Below, one piece after another: positions 1 through 8,746 of a stretch of 64,000 bases of DNA (within the stretch, counting starts at the first letter, position 1; every line of letters begins with the position of its first letter). A model generated the notes under the pieces. That model had not been told where the DNA came from and searched no databases. It saw nothing but the letters and a program-made list of their open reading frames with translations. The DNA is taken from contig CBDCFV010000006.1 of NCBI GenBank assembly GCA_965216425.1, positions 682,001 to 746,000 of the forward strand, given 5' to 3'. The position numbers and the translations under genes are program-made. This DNA comes from CBDCFV01 sp965216425 (GTDB lineage: Bacteria; Chloroflexota; Dehalococcoidia; Lucifugimonadales; UBA3495).

Positions 1-344
1 GTAGCCTGGATCAATTCTTCCAAGCTCTTGGAACTGACGTCGCCGTCATTACCAGGATTGCTGAGTATTTGCTTAGTGTTCAAGCAACGAGTATGAGTGC
101 CGCTAACGCTTACGTAGGAGCCGGCGATAACACCCCGCCCAATGTAACGTTGCGCATCGTCCAGCGACATGCCGACTGCCGTTTTGACCTCGTCGAGATT
201 CTCGATGCGGCTCTTTTGCATCCCTTGAGAGGCAACTACTCCCGTTCCCAGAATCTTCAGGTCACCTTCCGGGCCTATTCTGGAAACGATGGACAATACT
301 TTGCTGTTGCCAATGTCAACGGCGGTGTAAAAACTTTCTCTCAT
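1..344 (-). CDS. ftsA: Cell division protein FtsA, N-terminal part
   Basis: FtsA is an actin-like ATPase that tethers FtsZ filaments to the membrane. Translating the minus strand from the ATG at 344 gives MRESFYTAVDIGNSKVLSIV, whose VDIGNSKV segment is the phosphate-1 motif of the actin/FtsA fold. It is followed by GVIAGSYVSVSGTHTR, like the region before the 1C subdomain of FtsA. The gene runs off the window edge, so only about 114 residues are visible. It lies 48 bp downstream of rsmH on the same strand and is probably co-transcribed with it. MreB or another actin-like ATPase is less likely given the rsmH neighbour. Confidence 0.8.
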   Translation of the reverse strand, partial: MRESFYTAVDIGNSKVLSIVSRIGPEGDLKILGTGVVASQGMQKSRIENLDEVKTAVGMSLDDAQRYIGRGVIAGSYVSVSGTHTRCLNTKQILSNPGNDGDVSSKSLEELIQA

Positions 345-392
345 CAAGGTGTTACCGTCCTCTCAGTTCGGGTTTATTTGGCATCTGCCGCA

Positions 393-1364
393 TCAAAGCC
401 GTTCCGCCACCCGCATCCGGGCGCTGCGGCTTCGATGATTCGATTCGACTTCCTCCGATGAGGGCTTTATTATCTTGCGATTCACCAATTTCACTGCTGG
501 TTCATGGCCACAGACACATACGGGCAAACCGGGAGGGCAAACACAGGATGAGGCTTGCCGGGCCAGAGTCTGCTTCACGATTCTGTCCTCAAGGCTGTGG
601 TAGCTGATAACCGCAAGCCGCCCGCCGGCAGACAAAAGCCGCACGGCTGCGCTCAAACCCTGGCCAATGTGATCCAACTCGTTATTGACAGCAATACGAA
701 TAGCTTGAAAAGTCCGTGTTGCAGGGTGGGTCCTTCGCCGTTTGTTTGCTCCCAGCGAACCGGCCACAATGCGGGCCAATTGGCCGGAGGTGTGTATGGG
801 CCGATTTCGAACTATGGCTTGGGCAATTCGCCTGGACCTCGGTTCTTCTCCATATTCAAAAATGATGTCGGCCAATTGTGGTTCAGTGTAAGTGTTGACT
901 AGTTCATCGGCAGACAACGGCGACTCAGGGTCGAAGCGCATGTCCAAACGTTCGTCGACCCGAAAGCTGAACCCGTAACCCGGCGCTTCAAGCTGTCTGG
1001 AGGACAGACCCAAGTCCAGCAACACACCGTCTACCGCAGAGATTGAGCTTTCCGCGGCAATGGCTTCCATATCCGCGTAATTCCCCTGCACGGGAATAAA
1101 CCCGTCGCCGTAACCTGCCAATGTGGCGGAAGCCCTTGCCAAAGACCGGGGGTCGCGGTCTATGCCCAGAACGCGTCCATCGGGCGCCGATGCCTGAAGC
1201 ATCGCGCCGGCATGTCCCCCCTCACCCACCGTAGCATCAACAAAGATACCGCCGGGGCTGACACGCAACTGCTGCAAGACCTCTGTTACAAGGACCGGCT
1301 GGTGAAAAGCCGTTTCTTCTTCACCGGACAATGAAATCTCCGACCAGCCTTCATTCCAGAGGGC
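393..1364 (-). CDS. rsmH: 16S rRNA (cytosine-1402-N4)-methyltransferase RsmH
   Basis: RsmH (MraW) methylates N4 of C1402 in 16S rRNA using S-adenosylmethionine. Seen here: the N-terminal HQPVLVTEVL block, the SAM-binding segment DATVGEGGHAG, GVLLDLGLSSRQL, the RTFQAIRIAVNNEL block and a C-terminal VISYHSLEDRIVK. I chose the ATG at 1364 (about 323 residues, close to family length). The frame stays open to a GTG at 1502, which would add 46 residues with no recognisable conservation. In most bacteria rsmH begins the dcw cluster and is followed by ftsL, ftsI and mur genes; here ftsA follows at once. Confidence 0.93.
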   Translation of the reverse strand, partial: ALWNEGWSEISLSGEEETAFHQPVLVTEVLQQLRVSPGGIFVDATVGEGGHAGAMLQASAPDGRVLGIDRDPRSLARASATLAGYGDGFIPVQGNYADMEAIAAESSISAVDGVLLDLGLSSRQLEAPGYGFSFRVDERLDMRFDPESPLSADELVNTYTEPQLADIIFEYGEEPRSRRIAQAIVRNRPIHTSGQLARIVAGSLGANKRRRTHPATRTFQAIRIAVNNELDHIGQGLSAAVRLLSAGGRLAVISYHSLEDRIVKQTLARQASSCVCPPGLPVCVCGHEPAVKLVNRKIIKPSSEEVESNHRSRSARMRVAERL

Positions 1365-1690
1365 CATGGGGTGGTTTTCAGTTGTTGGCGTTGTTACAAC
1401 CACCGTGTCTCCAAGACTGAGGGACCTTTGGGTAATATGTCCCTCAAGCCTTCCAATCCATTCGTTGGAAACGGGCCGCCGGCCATTTGACTTGGATAGC
1501 ACCTTGGTGTAAATATTCCCAACGCAAACTAACCGGGCGGGACACGGCCCCTGTGTCTATCGGCTGTACTGCGCAGTATCAGGTCAGCCCATCAAGACCG
1601 GGAGGTATCCGACAGGAGTGCTTCATTCCAGCAATCTGGGGTAAAAGAAGGAACATTAACCGGCCACCCCGCCCCGCAACCCGTGGTGAG

Positions 1691-1720
1691 ACCATAACAA
1701 TCCGCGTCTCCGATTGTCAA
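1691..1720 (-). promoter_or_regulatory. Possible sigma70-type promoter for rsmH-ftsA
   Basis: Reading the minus strand, a consensus TTGACA (1720-1715) is followed after 18 bp by TATGGT (1696-1691). It lies in the AT-rich gap between divergent rsmH and tig. The -10 box matches only four of six consensus bases. Confidence 0.35.
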
Positions 1721-1903
1721 CATATTTTAATATTAAATTTACATAAATTTTCAAACATGTATAAAAATATGCCCAGCCCGAAACGAGGGGATCACGGCGA
1801 GTTTCCGGCGATCCCTCTGCTTGAATCGTCCAACCCTTTACGAAGCGGAGACGCGCGGCGTTGCGCAAGCAGTCCGCAGGCTAACTACCGGTCCGTCAAC
1901 CTT

Positions 1904-1930
1904 TTGAAGGTGGGGGCATTATGCTATACT
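1904..1930 (+). promoter_or_regulatory. Extended -10 promoter for tig-clpP
   Basis: TGCTATACT at 1922-1930 is an extended -10 (TGn plus TATACT). The upstream TTGAAG at 1904-1909 is 15 bp away, or TTTTGA at 1902 is 17 bp away. The tig start lies about 85 bp downstream. Confidence 0.45.
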
Positions 1931-2015
1931 TACCGCGCTTTAAGTCCCGAGCCCCTCATCGGATGAGGAACATGCCGGGAGCGCAGGCAATCTCAATCAA
2001 CGGAGAAAACCGCCG

Positions 2016-3422
2016 GTGATCGTGACCAAGGAATCGGTTAGTCTTACCGAAGTCACTGTAGTAGTGGAGATGGAGTCGGAGGACGAAGAGCCGTTTATCG
2101 GGCGCTCTTATCGTCGTCTGGTCAGCCGAATCCAGATACCCGGATTTCGACGTGGCAAAGCGCCCAGGTCAATAGTGGAAAGCCACTTGGGCAGACCGAC
2201 TTTGGTCCAGGAAGCTCTGGAGTTCATGATTCCGGAAACCCTGGACCAAGTGCTGAGAGACGAAGACATTCAGGCCTTCATGGAGCCCGAGCTTGATCTG
2301 CTCGGCATAGAGCCGGTTTCATTCAAAGCAGTGGTGCCCTTGGAACCGGTGATCGACTTGGGTGACTTCCGCGTGATCCGGCTGGACCGGGAGCCGGTTG
2401 AGGTTACCGATGAACAGGTAGACGAAGTTGTGGAGCAACTCCGGTTCCAAGCGGGGCCTTGGGAACCTGTGGAGCGCCCGGCCCAGTTCGGCGACCTGCT
2501 CAGCCTCAACGTCACCGGCATAATTAATGGTGAACCGGCGATTGACGACCAAGGGGTCGATTTTATCCCCCAGTTGGAAAACGAGTTACCCGTGCCCGGC
2601 TTCTCCGTATACTTGGAAGGAATGACCACCGGTCAACAGAAAGAGTTCAACCTCAGCGTACCGGAGGAACATCAACAAGCGGAGTACGCCGGAGGGGAAT
2701 GCCGCTTTACGGTGGAAGTCCTTTCGGTGAAGGAAAAGAACCTCCCCGAGCTGGACGATGAGTTCGCCAAGGGAGTGCGGGACGGCTACGAAAGCTTGGA
2801 AGCGTTGCGTGACTTCGTTCGAGAGCAGTTGACCGAGTCCGCTCAATCCGCGTCTGACCGGGATATCCAGGAACGCAGCATGGAAGAACTGCTGAAGGTT
2901 GCCTCGGTCCAGGCTTCTTCATTGATCTATCAACGAGAGTTGGAATCGATACAACAGGAACGGGAGCGCGCGCTGCGTTATCAAAGGTTGGACCTCGACA
3001 CCTATTTGCGCTTCATAGGTCAAACCGATGAAGAGTGGCGCGAGGAATTGCGCCCCAGAGCCGAAGAGCGGCTGAACACTTCCTTAGTCCTCCGCAAGCT
3101 GGCGGAAGTGGAAGGAATAGAAGTTTCCCAGGAAGACATCCAAGCGGAGATAGATTCGGCGCTTGAAAACGCCGGCGAGATGAAGGAGGCGATGGAGCAA
3201 AGCTTCTCCACCGACAATGCTCGTGAGTCCATCAGGTCTTCCTTGGTTAACCGGCATGTACTGCGCCGGTTAGTAGAGATCGTCGAAGGGTCTTCCGAGG
3301 ATATTGAGGAATCTATCGAAGAACAACCCAACGGCGTGGAAGCTGAAGTGGACCCGGAATCTCCACAGGACTCCGCCTCATCCGAATCACCAGAACCTCA
3401 AGGAGCAGAGCCAGATGCTTAA
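2016..3422 (+). CDS. tig: Trigger factor, ribosome-associated chaperone/prolyl isomerase
   Basis: Trigger factor binds the ribosome exit tunnel and shelters nascent chains. The ribosome-docking signature GFRRGKAP is at about residues 43-50. The middle FKBP-type segment (about 150-245) includes GDLLSLNVTG and AEYAGGECRFTVEVLSVKEK. The C-terminal part is helical and charged. A highly acidic tail (about 430-468, rich in E, S and P) extends beyond the usual chaperone domain. The start is GTG, with GGAG about 10 bp upstream; GTG at 2022 is an alternative. The last 8 bp overlap clpP, so the two are probably translated together. Confidence 0.95.
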   Translation: MIVTKESVSLTEVTVVVEMESEDEEPFIGRSYRRLVSRIQIPGFRRGKAPRSIVESHLGRPTLVQEALEFMIPETLDQVLRDEDIQAFMEPELDLLGIEPVSFKAVVPLEPVIDLGDFRVIRLDREPVEVTDEQVDEVVEQLRFQAGPWEPVERPAQFGDLLSLNVTGIINGEPAIDDQGVDFIPQLENELPVPGFSVYLEGMTTGQQKEFNLSVPEEHQQAEYAGGECRFTVEVLSVKEKNLPELDDEFAKGVRDGYESLEALRDFVREQLTESAQSASDRDIQERSMEELLKVASVQASSLIYQRELESIQQERERALRYQRLDLDTYLRFIGQTDEEWREELRPRAEERLNTSLVLRKLAEVEGIEVSQEDIQAEIDSALENAGEMKEAMEQSFSTDNARESIRSSLVNRHVLRRLVEIVEGSSEDIEESIEEQPNGVEAEVDPESPQDSASSESPEPQGAEPDA

Positions 3423-4116
3423 TTTTGACCCTTCATTTTCCCGGTACTCCGCCGGCAACAAGGCTGAATCAATGGCCCAGAACATCAGGAACTCCGGCTT
3501 GTTGGTACCGGAAAATATTATTCCGATGGTGGTGGAGACCAGTCCTCGTGGCGAGCGGGCCTTCGACATCTACTCCCTTCTGCTTAAGGAGCGGATAGTC
3601 TTTCTAGGCACGCCCATTAACGATATGGTCGCCAACCTGATCATCGCCCAGTTGCTCTACTTGGAGCGGGAAGACCCCGACCGGGGAATCAACATCTACA
3701 TCAACAGCCCCGGTGGAGTTATCAGTTCCGGCTTGGCGATTTACGACACCATGCAACTGGTAAACCCGGAAGTATCCACTATCTGTCTCGGCATGGCCGC
3801 CAGTATGGCCACCGTCCTGCTTTCAGGCGGCGCGCGAGGAAAGAGGTACGCGCTGCCCAACTCCACCATCCACATGCACCAACCCATTGGGGGAGCCCAA
3901 GGCCAAGCGTCCGACATTGAGATCGCGGCCAGGGAAATCATTCGGCTGCAAGACAAGATTCGGAATATTCTGTCGGAGAACACCAGCCAAACCTACGACA
4001 AGATCGCCCGGGACACCGACCGGGACTTCTATCTCACCGCGGAACAAGCCGTAGAATACTCCTTGGTGGATGAAATCCTTGGGTCCGTAGCGATACCGAC
4101 CGAAGGGCAAGCGTAA
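3415..4116 (+). CDS. clpP: ATP-dependent Clp protease proteolytic subunit ClpP
   Basis: ClpP is the serine peptidase barrel that degrades proteins unfolded by ClpX. The catalytic serine lies in GMAASMA, the histidine in STIHMHQP, and the aspartate in the DTDRDFYLTAEQA region. The open frame extends upstream inside tig, but the ATG at 3415 has AGGAG 9 bp before it and yields about 233 residues, slightly longer than the usual 195-210 because of an N-terminal extension. Its start overlaps the tig stop by 8 bp, and clpX follows after 217 bp, giving the classic tig-clpP-clpX order. Confidence 0.96.
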   Translation: MLNFDPSFSRYSAGNKAESMAQNIRNSGLLVPENIIPMVVETSPRGERAFDIYSLLLKERIVFLGTPINDMVANLIIAQLLYLEREDPDRGINIYINSPGGVISSGLAIYDTMQLVNPEVSTICLGMAASMATVLLSGGARGKRYALPNSTIHMHQPIGGAQGQASDIEIAAREIIRLQDKIRNILSENTSQTYDKIARDTDRDFYLTAEQAVEYSLVDEILGSVAIPTEGQA

Positions 4117-4143
4117 GAGGCTTAACCCGGGGCGCATACGCAA

Positions 4144-4166
4144 CCGGGCGGAGAATCCCCGCCCGG
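4144..4166 (+). terminator. Hairpin after clpP
   Basis: CCGGGCGG at 4144-4151 pairs perfectly with CCGCCCGG at 4159-4166. There is no strong T-run behind it, so it may be an attenuating or processing hairpin before clpX rather than a full terminator. Confidence 0.35.
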
Positions 4167-4333
4167 CCGTCATGCTATCAAGGCAAGTGGGCATAGCGAC
4201 TGTTCAAGTTAATCTGTACGTGCCTATGACAGGGGCTTGCCTGCCCCTGCCTTGGGAACCCCTAAATCATACAGGCTTTCCATGGGGAAGGCCGTATTGA
4301 ACCTTCAGCAGTGTTTGTGTAGACGGGAGGGGT

Positions 4334-5626
4334 GTGGTGTCCAGCAACAAAAATAGCCTCAAGCTCTGGCGATGTTCGTTCTGCGAACAAGCGGAAGTCC
4401 AGTCCAACTTAGTGATGGCGGGAGAGGGAAAGGCGTCTGTTTGTTACGGATGTATCCGCATCCTGGGAGAATTAGTGGAGGACGACCCGCCGGGATGTAC
4501 GGCGCTTCCCAACCCCGCCGACCCACCTGTGCCACAAGAAATCTACGCCAACCTGGATGCCTATGTTGTCGGCCAGGACCGCGCCAAAAGGACCCTGAGC
4601 GTCGCTGTTTACAATCACTTGAAAAGAATCTGGAGCAATAGCACCTCGTCTGACATAGAACTTCAAAAAGCCAACATCCTCCTGATTGGACCAACCGGTA
4701 GCGGCAAAACGCTGCTGGCGGAAACCTTGGCCCGCACCCTCGATGTCCCCTTCGCTATCTGCGACGCCACCTCATTGACCGAGTCCGGATACGTTGGCGA
4801 GGACGTGGAGAACATCCTGCTCCGCTTGGTCCAAGCCGCCGATTGGGATGTATCCCGAGCAGAGCACGGCATCATATACATCGACGAGTTGGACAAGATA
4901 GCCCGTAAAGAGGGCATCAACCGCTCCATTACCAGGGACGTCTCCGGCGAAGGTGTGCAGCAGGAACTGTTGAAGATCATTGAGGGATGTATGGCCAACG
5001 TGCCTCCGCAGGGAGGGCGCAAACACCCTCAGCAGGAATTTCTGCAGATCGACACCCGCAATATTCTCTTCATATGCGGCGGTGCTTTCGATGGACTGGA
5101 AGAGATCGTCGCGCACAGGATGGCCTCCGGCTCCCCCCGGCTTGGATTTCTGGCGGAGAACCTGAACAATCACAAAGCCGACGTCAATCCCTTGGCCAAC
5201 GTGACGCCGGAGGACCTGCTCCATTTCGGCTTGATTCCGGAGTTGGTGGGGCGAGTCCCGGTCATCGTGACAATGGAGCCGTTGAACCTGGAATCGCTGG
5301 TAAGAATCCTGACCGAGCCCAAGAACGCCATTGTCAAACAGTACCACCACCTGTTGAGTATGGACGGTGTTGAACTGGAGTTCACGCCAGAGGCGTTGGA
5401 AGCTGCGGCGGAACTGGCCTTGGCGCAGCAGACCGGCGCACGCTACCTACGTTACATCATCGAAGAGACTTTGATGGACGTTATGTACGAAGTCCCGTCC
5501 CTAAGCGGCGTGGCTCGCTGCCGAGTTGGACGGGAAGCCGTAGAAGGACATGCCAATGCCACGTTGCTGAACGCTGAGGGAGAGGTACTCCCTATAGCAT
5601 TGGGGCCGCTGCAACAGTCAGCTTAA
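4334..5626 (+). CDS. clpX: ATP-dependent Clp protease ATPase subunit ClpX
   Basis: ClpX is a AAA+ unfoldase that recognises substrates and feeds them to ClpP. The N-terminal C4 zinc-binding domain shows CSFC (about residue 15) and CYGC (about 37). Walker A is GPTGSGKT, followed by the GYVGEDVEN pore segment, and Walker B is IIYIDELDKIA. The C-terminal small domain ends in ARYLRYIIEETLMDVMYE. Length (about 430) is normal. Two GTG starts (4334 and 4337) follow a GGGAGG ribosome binding site. The stop overlaps the convergent formyltransferase stop by 4 bp, with no terminator between them. Confidence 0.96.
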   Translation: MVSSNKNSLKLWRCSFCEQAEVQSNLVMAGEGKASVCYGCIRILGELVEDDPPGCTALPNPADPPVPQEIYANLDAYVVGQDRAKRTLSVAVYNHLKRIWSNSTSSDIELQKANILLIGPTGSGKTLLAETLARTLDVPFAICDATSLTESGYVGEDVENILLRLVQAADWDVSRAEHGIIYIDELDKIARKEGINRSITRDVSGEGVQQELLKIIEGCMANVPPQGGRKHPQQEFLQIDTRNILFICGGAFDGLEEIVAHRMASGSPRLGFLAENLNNHKADVNPLANVTPEDLLHFGLIPELVGRVPVIVTMEPLNLESLVRILTEPKNAIVKQYHHLLSMDGVELEFTPEALEAAAELALAQQTGARYLRYIIEETLMDVMYEVPSLSGVARCRVGREAVEGHANATLLNAEGEVLPIALGPLQQSA

Positions 5627-6456
5627 CAGCCGGCGCCGGCGCCGTCCGCAGCCATCGCATATTCCACTTCCGCATCCAGACACAGCCCTTGCAGGTGTCC
5701 GGATATATCACCCTCAGTCTGTCCTCGTTGTAAAACGACTCCGTCCTCGATGAGCACTCGGCCTTGGGACACCGCCCGAAGGGTTTCGAATAGAAGGTAC
5801 GGTTCCCTTCGGTATTCAGCTTGGCGGATGACCTGAAACAAGGGGAACTCCTCGCCTTGGGTCTCTTTGACCGCTTGCAGGTCTGCTTGTTTCAACCCTT
5901 CCCAATGAGTATCAAACTCTTGGCCGGTCAAAGGAAGGGTGCAGTAAGACACCACCGGACCGCGGTCCACTTCTTCGGTTGCCAAGTGGACCATCGCCCC
6001 GGTCTTTGCCGCCCTGGTCTCGATGAGGTCCCACACAACGTCTTGCCAAGTGCCTGTGGGGCCGTCAGGCAAAGCCGGATGCAGATTCAACATCGGATAA
6101 CGGCGGCACATGGGGCCGCTGAAGATCAGCATGTACCCCGCCAGTACACATATATCGGGCTGGTACGGGTTTAAAAGGCCCATTACCTGCCGGTCGTAAT
6201 CTTCCCTCACCTCGGGAAAGGGACGGTGCTGGGTGCGCCTGAACTTGGCGGAGGAAAGAGTAACCAACGGCAACTCGTAATCCCTGACTTGGGCAAAAAA
6301 CCGGTCTGAACCTTCGGCTTCACCTGGCTCCCGGTTGCTGAACACAAACCCTATTCGGGCGTCCAGCAACCCGCGGCTGATGCGCTCCTGTACGAAACGC
6401 AATAACCCCAGGGACCCCTCGCCTCTCCCAGTGGAGAACCATCCTATCTCAATCAT
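5623..6456 (-). CDS. Formyltransferase-family protein (PurN/Fmt-like)
   Basis: The protein has the formyltransferase fold: DICVLAGYMLIFSG is followed by the signature PMLNLHPALPDGPTGTWQDV and then GAMVHLATEEVDRGPVV. This layout matches phosphoribosylglycinamide formyltransferase PurN (His in the NLHP motif, Asp in VDRGP). The sequence around the active site is divergent and the protein (277 residues) is longer than typical PurN (about 200), with an extra C-terminal segment. It may transfer a formyl group in purine synthesis or act on another amine such as a nucleotide sugar. It ends tail to tail with clpX and lies downstream of xseB on the minus strand. Confidence 0.75.
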   Translation of the reverse strand: MIEIGWFSTGRGEGSLGLLRFVQERISRGLLDARIGFVFSNREPGEAEGSDRFFAQVRDYELPLVTLSSAKFRRTQHRPFPEVREDYDRQVMGLLNPYQPDICVLAGYMLIFSGPMCRRYPMLNLHPALPDGPTGTWQDVVWDLIETRAAKTGAMVHLATEEVDRGPVVSYCTLPLTGQEFDTHWEGLKQADLQAVKETQGEEFPLFQVIRQAEYRREPYLLFETLRAVSQGRVLIEDGVVLQRGQTEGDISGHLQGLCLDAEVEYAMAADGAGAGC

Positions 6457-6529
6457 TTTGAGGGTGCCTATTAAGGGTTTGTGGGCGGGACCGGAACGGC
6501 CTGAGGGTAGCTATTTTCTGCGGTTGGCC

Positions 6530-6820
6530 TTAATCTTCCGGAAGCCACGTCTCTTCGTCCGGCGCACCGACAATACCGTCCTTTAACGTGGTGATCTTCA
6601 ACTCAGCTTCATCCAGGAGTTGATTGCACCGTCCCACCAAGTCCATCCCTTCTGCAAACCGGGCTGTTGCATCGTTGAGGCTAAGGCCTCCATCCTCCAG
6701 CGACTGCGCCATTTCATTCAACCGCCTGAAGGCGTCTTCGAAGGAAAGCGAGTCCACGTCGGACTGTGCTTCGGGGCTTGGCAAATCAACCATATCGAAC
6801 GCCTCCCGCGGAAAGGACAC
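6530..6820 (-). CDS. xseB: Exodeoxyribonuclease VII small subunit
   Basis: XseB binds XseA to form exonuclease VII, which degrades single-stranded DNA. The core LSFEDAFRRLNEMAQSLEDG, followed by LSLNDATARFAEGMDL and a CNQLLDEAELKI helix, is diagnostic. At 96 residues it has a short acidic tail beyond the usual length. It starts 3 bp after the xseA stop, so the two are co-transcribed. Its N-terminal 20 residues are less conserved. Confidence 0.93.
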   Translation of the reverse strand: MSFPREAFDMVDLPSPEAQSDVDSLSFEDAFRRLNEMAQSLEDGGLSLNDATARFAEGMDLVGRCNQLLDEAELKITTLKDGIVGAPDEETWLPED

Positions 6821-6823
6821 CGG

Positions 6824-8143
6824 TTAAAACAAACGCCTCATGCCAGGGGATGGGGCGTTATCCCGTTTCTTCCGAGCCGACCGCGTATTCTGAGTAACGC
6901 CGCCGGTAGAGACGGCCTTGCCGTCGTTGCCTGTGTCCCCGGTAGTGAGTCTCTTCCCATCGCTCACACCGGCTATGGCGGGTATGGTCCCGTCACTAAC
7001 GGTAATAGATAACTGATCACCATCCCCAACCTGACTGGCGCTGGTGACAATCCGCCCATCTTCCGCCGTTTGCACGACCGAGAAGCCCCTGCGCAGGATA
7101 GCTACCGGGTCCAAGGCGCGAATACGGCCTTCCTGGTTATTGACTTGCATCCGGGTGAACCTGAGGCGATTAGACATACTGCTTTCAGCGGTCTTCGCCA
7201 CATCGTCCACTCGCCGCCGCCACCCGTTGGTGTCCGGCAACGCCCGCAGACTCTTGTCCACCAGCCTGCTGACAGCCGCTCTGCGCGACTCAAGCTGTCG
7301 GGCCCACCCACGGTAATAGGTCTCAAGCAACTCGTTCAGTTGCCTTCTCAATTCCTGCTGGTCGGGCACAGCTAATTCCGCAGCTGCGGACGGGGTCGGC
7401 GCACGCAAGTCGGCCACTTGGTCTGCAATGGTGAAGTCGGTCTCGTGCCCTACTCCGGACACCACTGGGATCCGGCTGGCGTAGATCGCCCGGGCTACTG
7501 CTTCTTCGTTAAAGGGCCATAATTCTTCGAGGGAACCGCCGCCGCGGGCTACTACAATAACGTCCGCCCGCCCGTCTGAATTCAACCGTTCGATTGCCGC
7601 CACGATTTCGCCTGCGGCATTTACGCCTTGGACCGCGGACGGGGACAGCAGCAATTCCACCAAGGGGAAGCGCCGCTTGACAACGTTCTGAATGTCATGG
7701 AACACGGACCCGGAGGGGGAAGTAACAACTCCAACTACCTTGGGGAACGGCGGCAGCGGGCGTTTGCGAGTCTGTTCAAACAGCCCGTCGGCTTCCAGCC
7801 GCAACCGCAGCCGCTCCAACTCCAAGGCCAACTCGCCCTCTCCGGCGGCCACGGCCATGTCCACCATGAAGTCGGTTGAACCTCTGGGTTCATAGAACCG
7901 GACACGGCCATGTGCGAGGACTGCGTTGCCACTGGTCAGCAGTTCCGCCCCTGGCTGGCCGCGGAACATGACACAATTAAGCACACTCGAATCGTCCTTC
8001 AGTGTGAAGTAAGAGTGCCCCGCAGCCGAAACCCGCAGGTTGGAGACTTCACCCTCTACCAGCAAGTCCGCCAGCAGCGGGTCGTTCTCCAGCACCTGCT
8101 TCAGATAGAGTGAAACCTGGCTGACGCTATGGACGGCCGCCAC
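6824..8143 (-). CDS. xseA: Exodeoxyribonuclease VII large subunit
   Basis: XseA is the catalytic subunit of exonuclease VII. It has an N-terminal OB fold (VEGEVSNLRVSAAGHSYFTL) and the central segment VVGVVTSPSGSVFHDI, then DVIVVARGGGSLEELWPFNE and PVVSGVGHETDFTIAD, which are conserved in the family. A long helical region and the FSVVQ segment near the end follow. I prefer GTG at 8143, 4 bp past the efp stop, because it begins just before the OB fold. The frame remains open to an ATG at 8191, which would overlap efp by about 44 bp. The C-terminal 60 residues are Thr/Gly/Asp-rich and poorly conserved. Confidence 0.94.
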   Translation of the reverse strand: MAAVHSVSQVSLYLKQVLENDPLLADLLVEGEVSNLRVSAAGHSYFTLKDDSSVLNCVMFRGQPGAELLTSGNAVLAHGRVRFYEPRGSTDFMVDMAVAAGEGELALELERLRLRLEADGLFEQTRKRPLPPFPKVVGVVTSPSGSVFHDIQNVVKRRFPLVELLLSPSAVQGVNAAGEIVAAIERLNSDGRADVIVVARGGGSLEELWPFNEEAVARAIYASRIPVVSGVGHETDFTIADQVADLRAPTPSAAAELAVPDQQELRRQLNELLETYYRGWARQLESRRAAVSRLVDKSLRALPDTNGWRRRVDDVAKTAESSMSNRLRFTRMQVNNQEGRIRALDPVAILRRGFSVVQTAEDGRIVTSASQVGDGDQLSITVSDGTIPAIAGVSDGKRLTTGDTGNDGKAVSTGGVTQNTRSARKKRDNAPSPGMRRLF

Positions 8144-8147
8144 GTAG

Positions 8148-8714
8148 CTAGCTGACTCTCTCGGTATAGTTCCCCGTGCGGGTGTCCACACGGATTACGC
8201 TCCCGGTAGAGATGAACATGGGTACGTTAACCCGCAGGCCAGTCTCCAAAGTCGCCGGCTTGCTGCCCCCTTGGGCGGTGTCGCCCCGGAACCCCGGCGG
8301 AGTCTCGGTTACCGTGAGGTCAACGTGGGTAGGCAGGTTGACGCTGATGGCGCGGCCTTTGTAGAAGAGCAACTCCACCATCATCTGCTCCGTCAGGTAG
8401 TCCAGGGACTTGCCGAGCACGTCTTCGCCTAGTTCGTACTGGTCGAACGTCTCCTGGTCCAGGAAGTAGAAGTAGTCGCCGTCGGTGTACAGGTACTGGG
8501 TGGACCGGTTATCAACATCGGCAACTGAAAAGGCGGTGTCATACCGTTGGAAAGTCCGTTCTACAACCGCGCCGCTGATCAGGTTCTTCATCTTGATTCG
8601 GGTAACCGGCGCCCTTTGCTGCATCTTATGGCGTTGGTAGTCCATAATCTGCCAGGGTTGATCGTCCAACTCAATGACCATGCCCCGGTTCAAATCGCCA
8701 AAGTTGATGCTCAT
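8148..8714 (-). CDS. efp: Translation elongation factor P
   Basis: EF-P enters the ribosomal E site and rescues stalling at polyproline. The three-barrel architecture is clear: N-terminal KOW-like domain, an OB domain with DGDYFYFLDQETFDQY and VTETPPGFRGDTAQGG, and a C-terminal OB domain ending in INVP-like VNVPMFISTGSVIRVDTRTGNY. Length (188) is standard. Unusually, the loop that normally reads PGKG, with the modified Lys at its tip, reads HKMQQRAP here. By alignment residue 33 is Gln and 34 is Arg, so the canonical lysine is missing. The gene lies upstream of xseA. Confidence 0.95.
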   Translation of the reverse strand: MSINFGDLNRGMVIELDDQPWQIMDYQRHKMQQRAPVTRIKMKNLISGAVVERTFQRYDTAFSVADVDNRSTQYLYTDGDYFYFLDQETFDQYELGEDVLGKSLDYLTEQMMVELLFYKGRAISVNLPTHVDLTVTETPPGFRGDTAQGGSKPATLETGLRVNVPMFISTGSVIRVDTRTGNYTERVS

Positions 8715-8746
8715 GGGAATCCCTCTCGCCTTAACTCTCTATTGGG

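Larger units (their letters stand above)
1503..2015. other. Divergent intergenic region between rsmH and tig
   Basis: About 510 bp with no credible gene. Open frames here have no family features and poor starts. Positions 1715-1775 are strikingly AT-rich compared with the flanks (runs such as ATATTTTAATATTAAATTTA). The region holds candidate promoters for both flanking operons. Confidence 0.5.

Noticed and set aside
1487..1966. A 159-codon plus-strand frame in the rsmH-tig gap
   Set aside because: Crosses AT-rich promoter DNA, no family features, no ribosome binding site.
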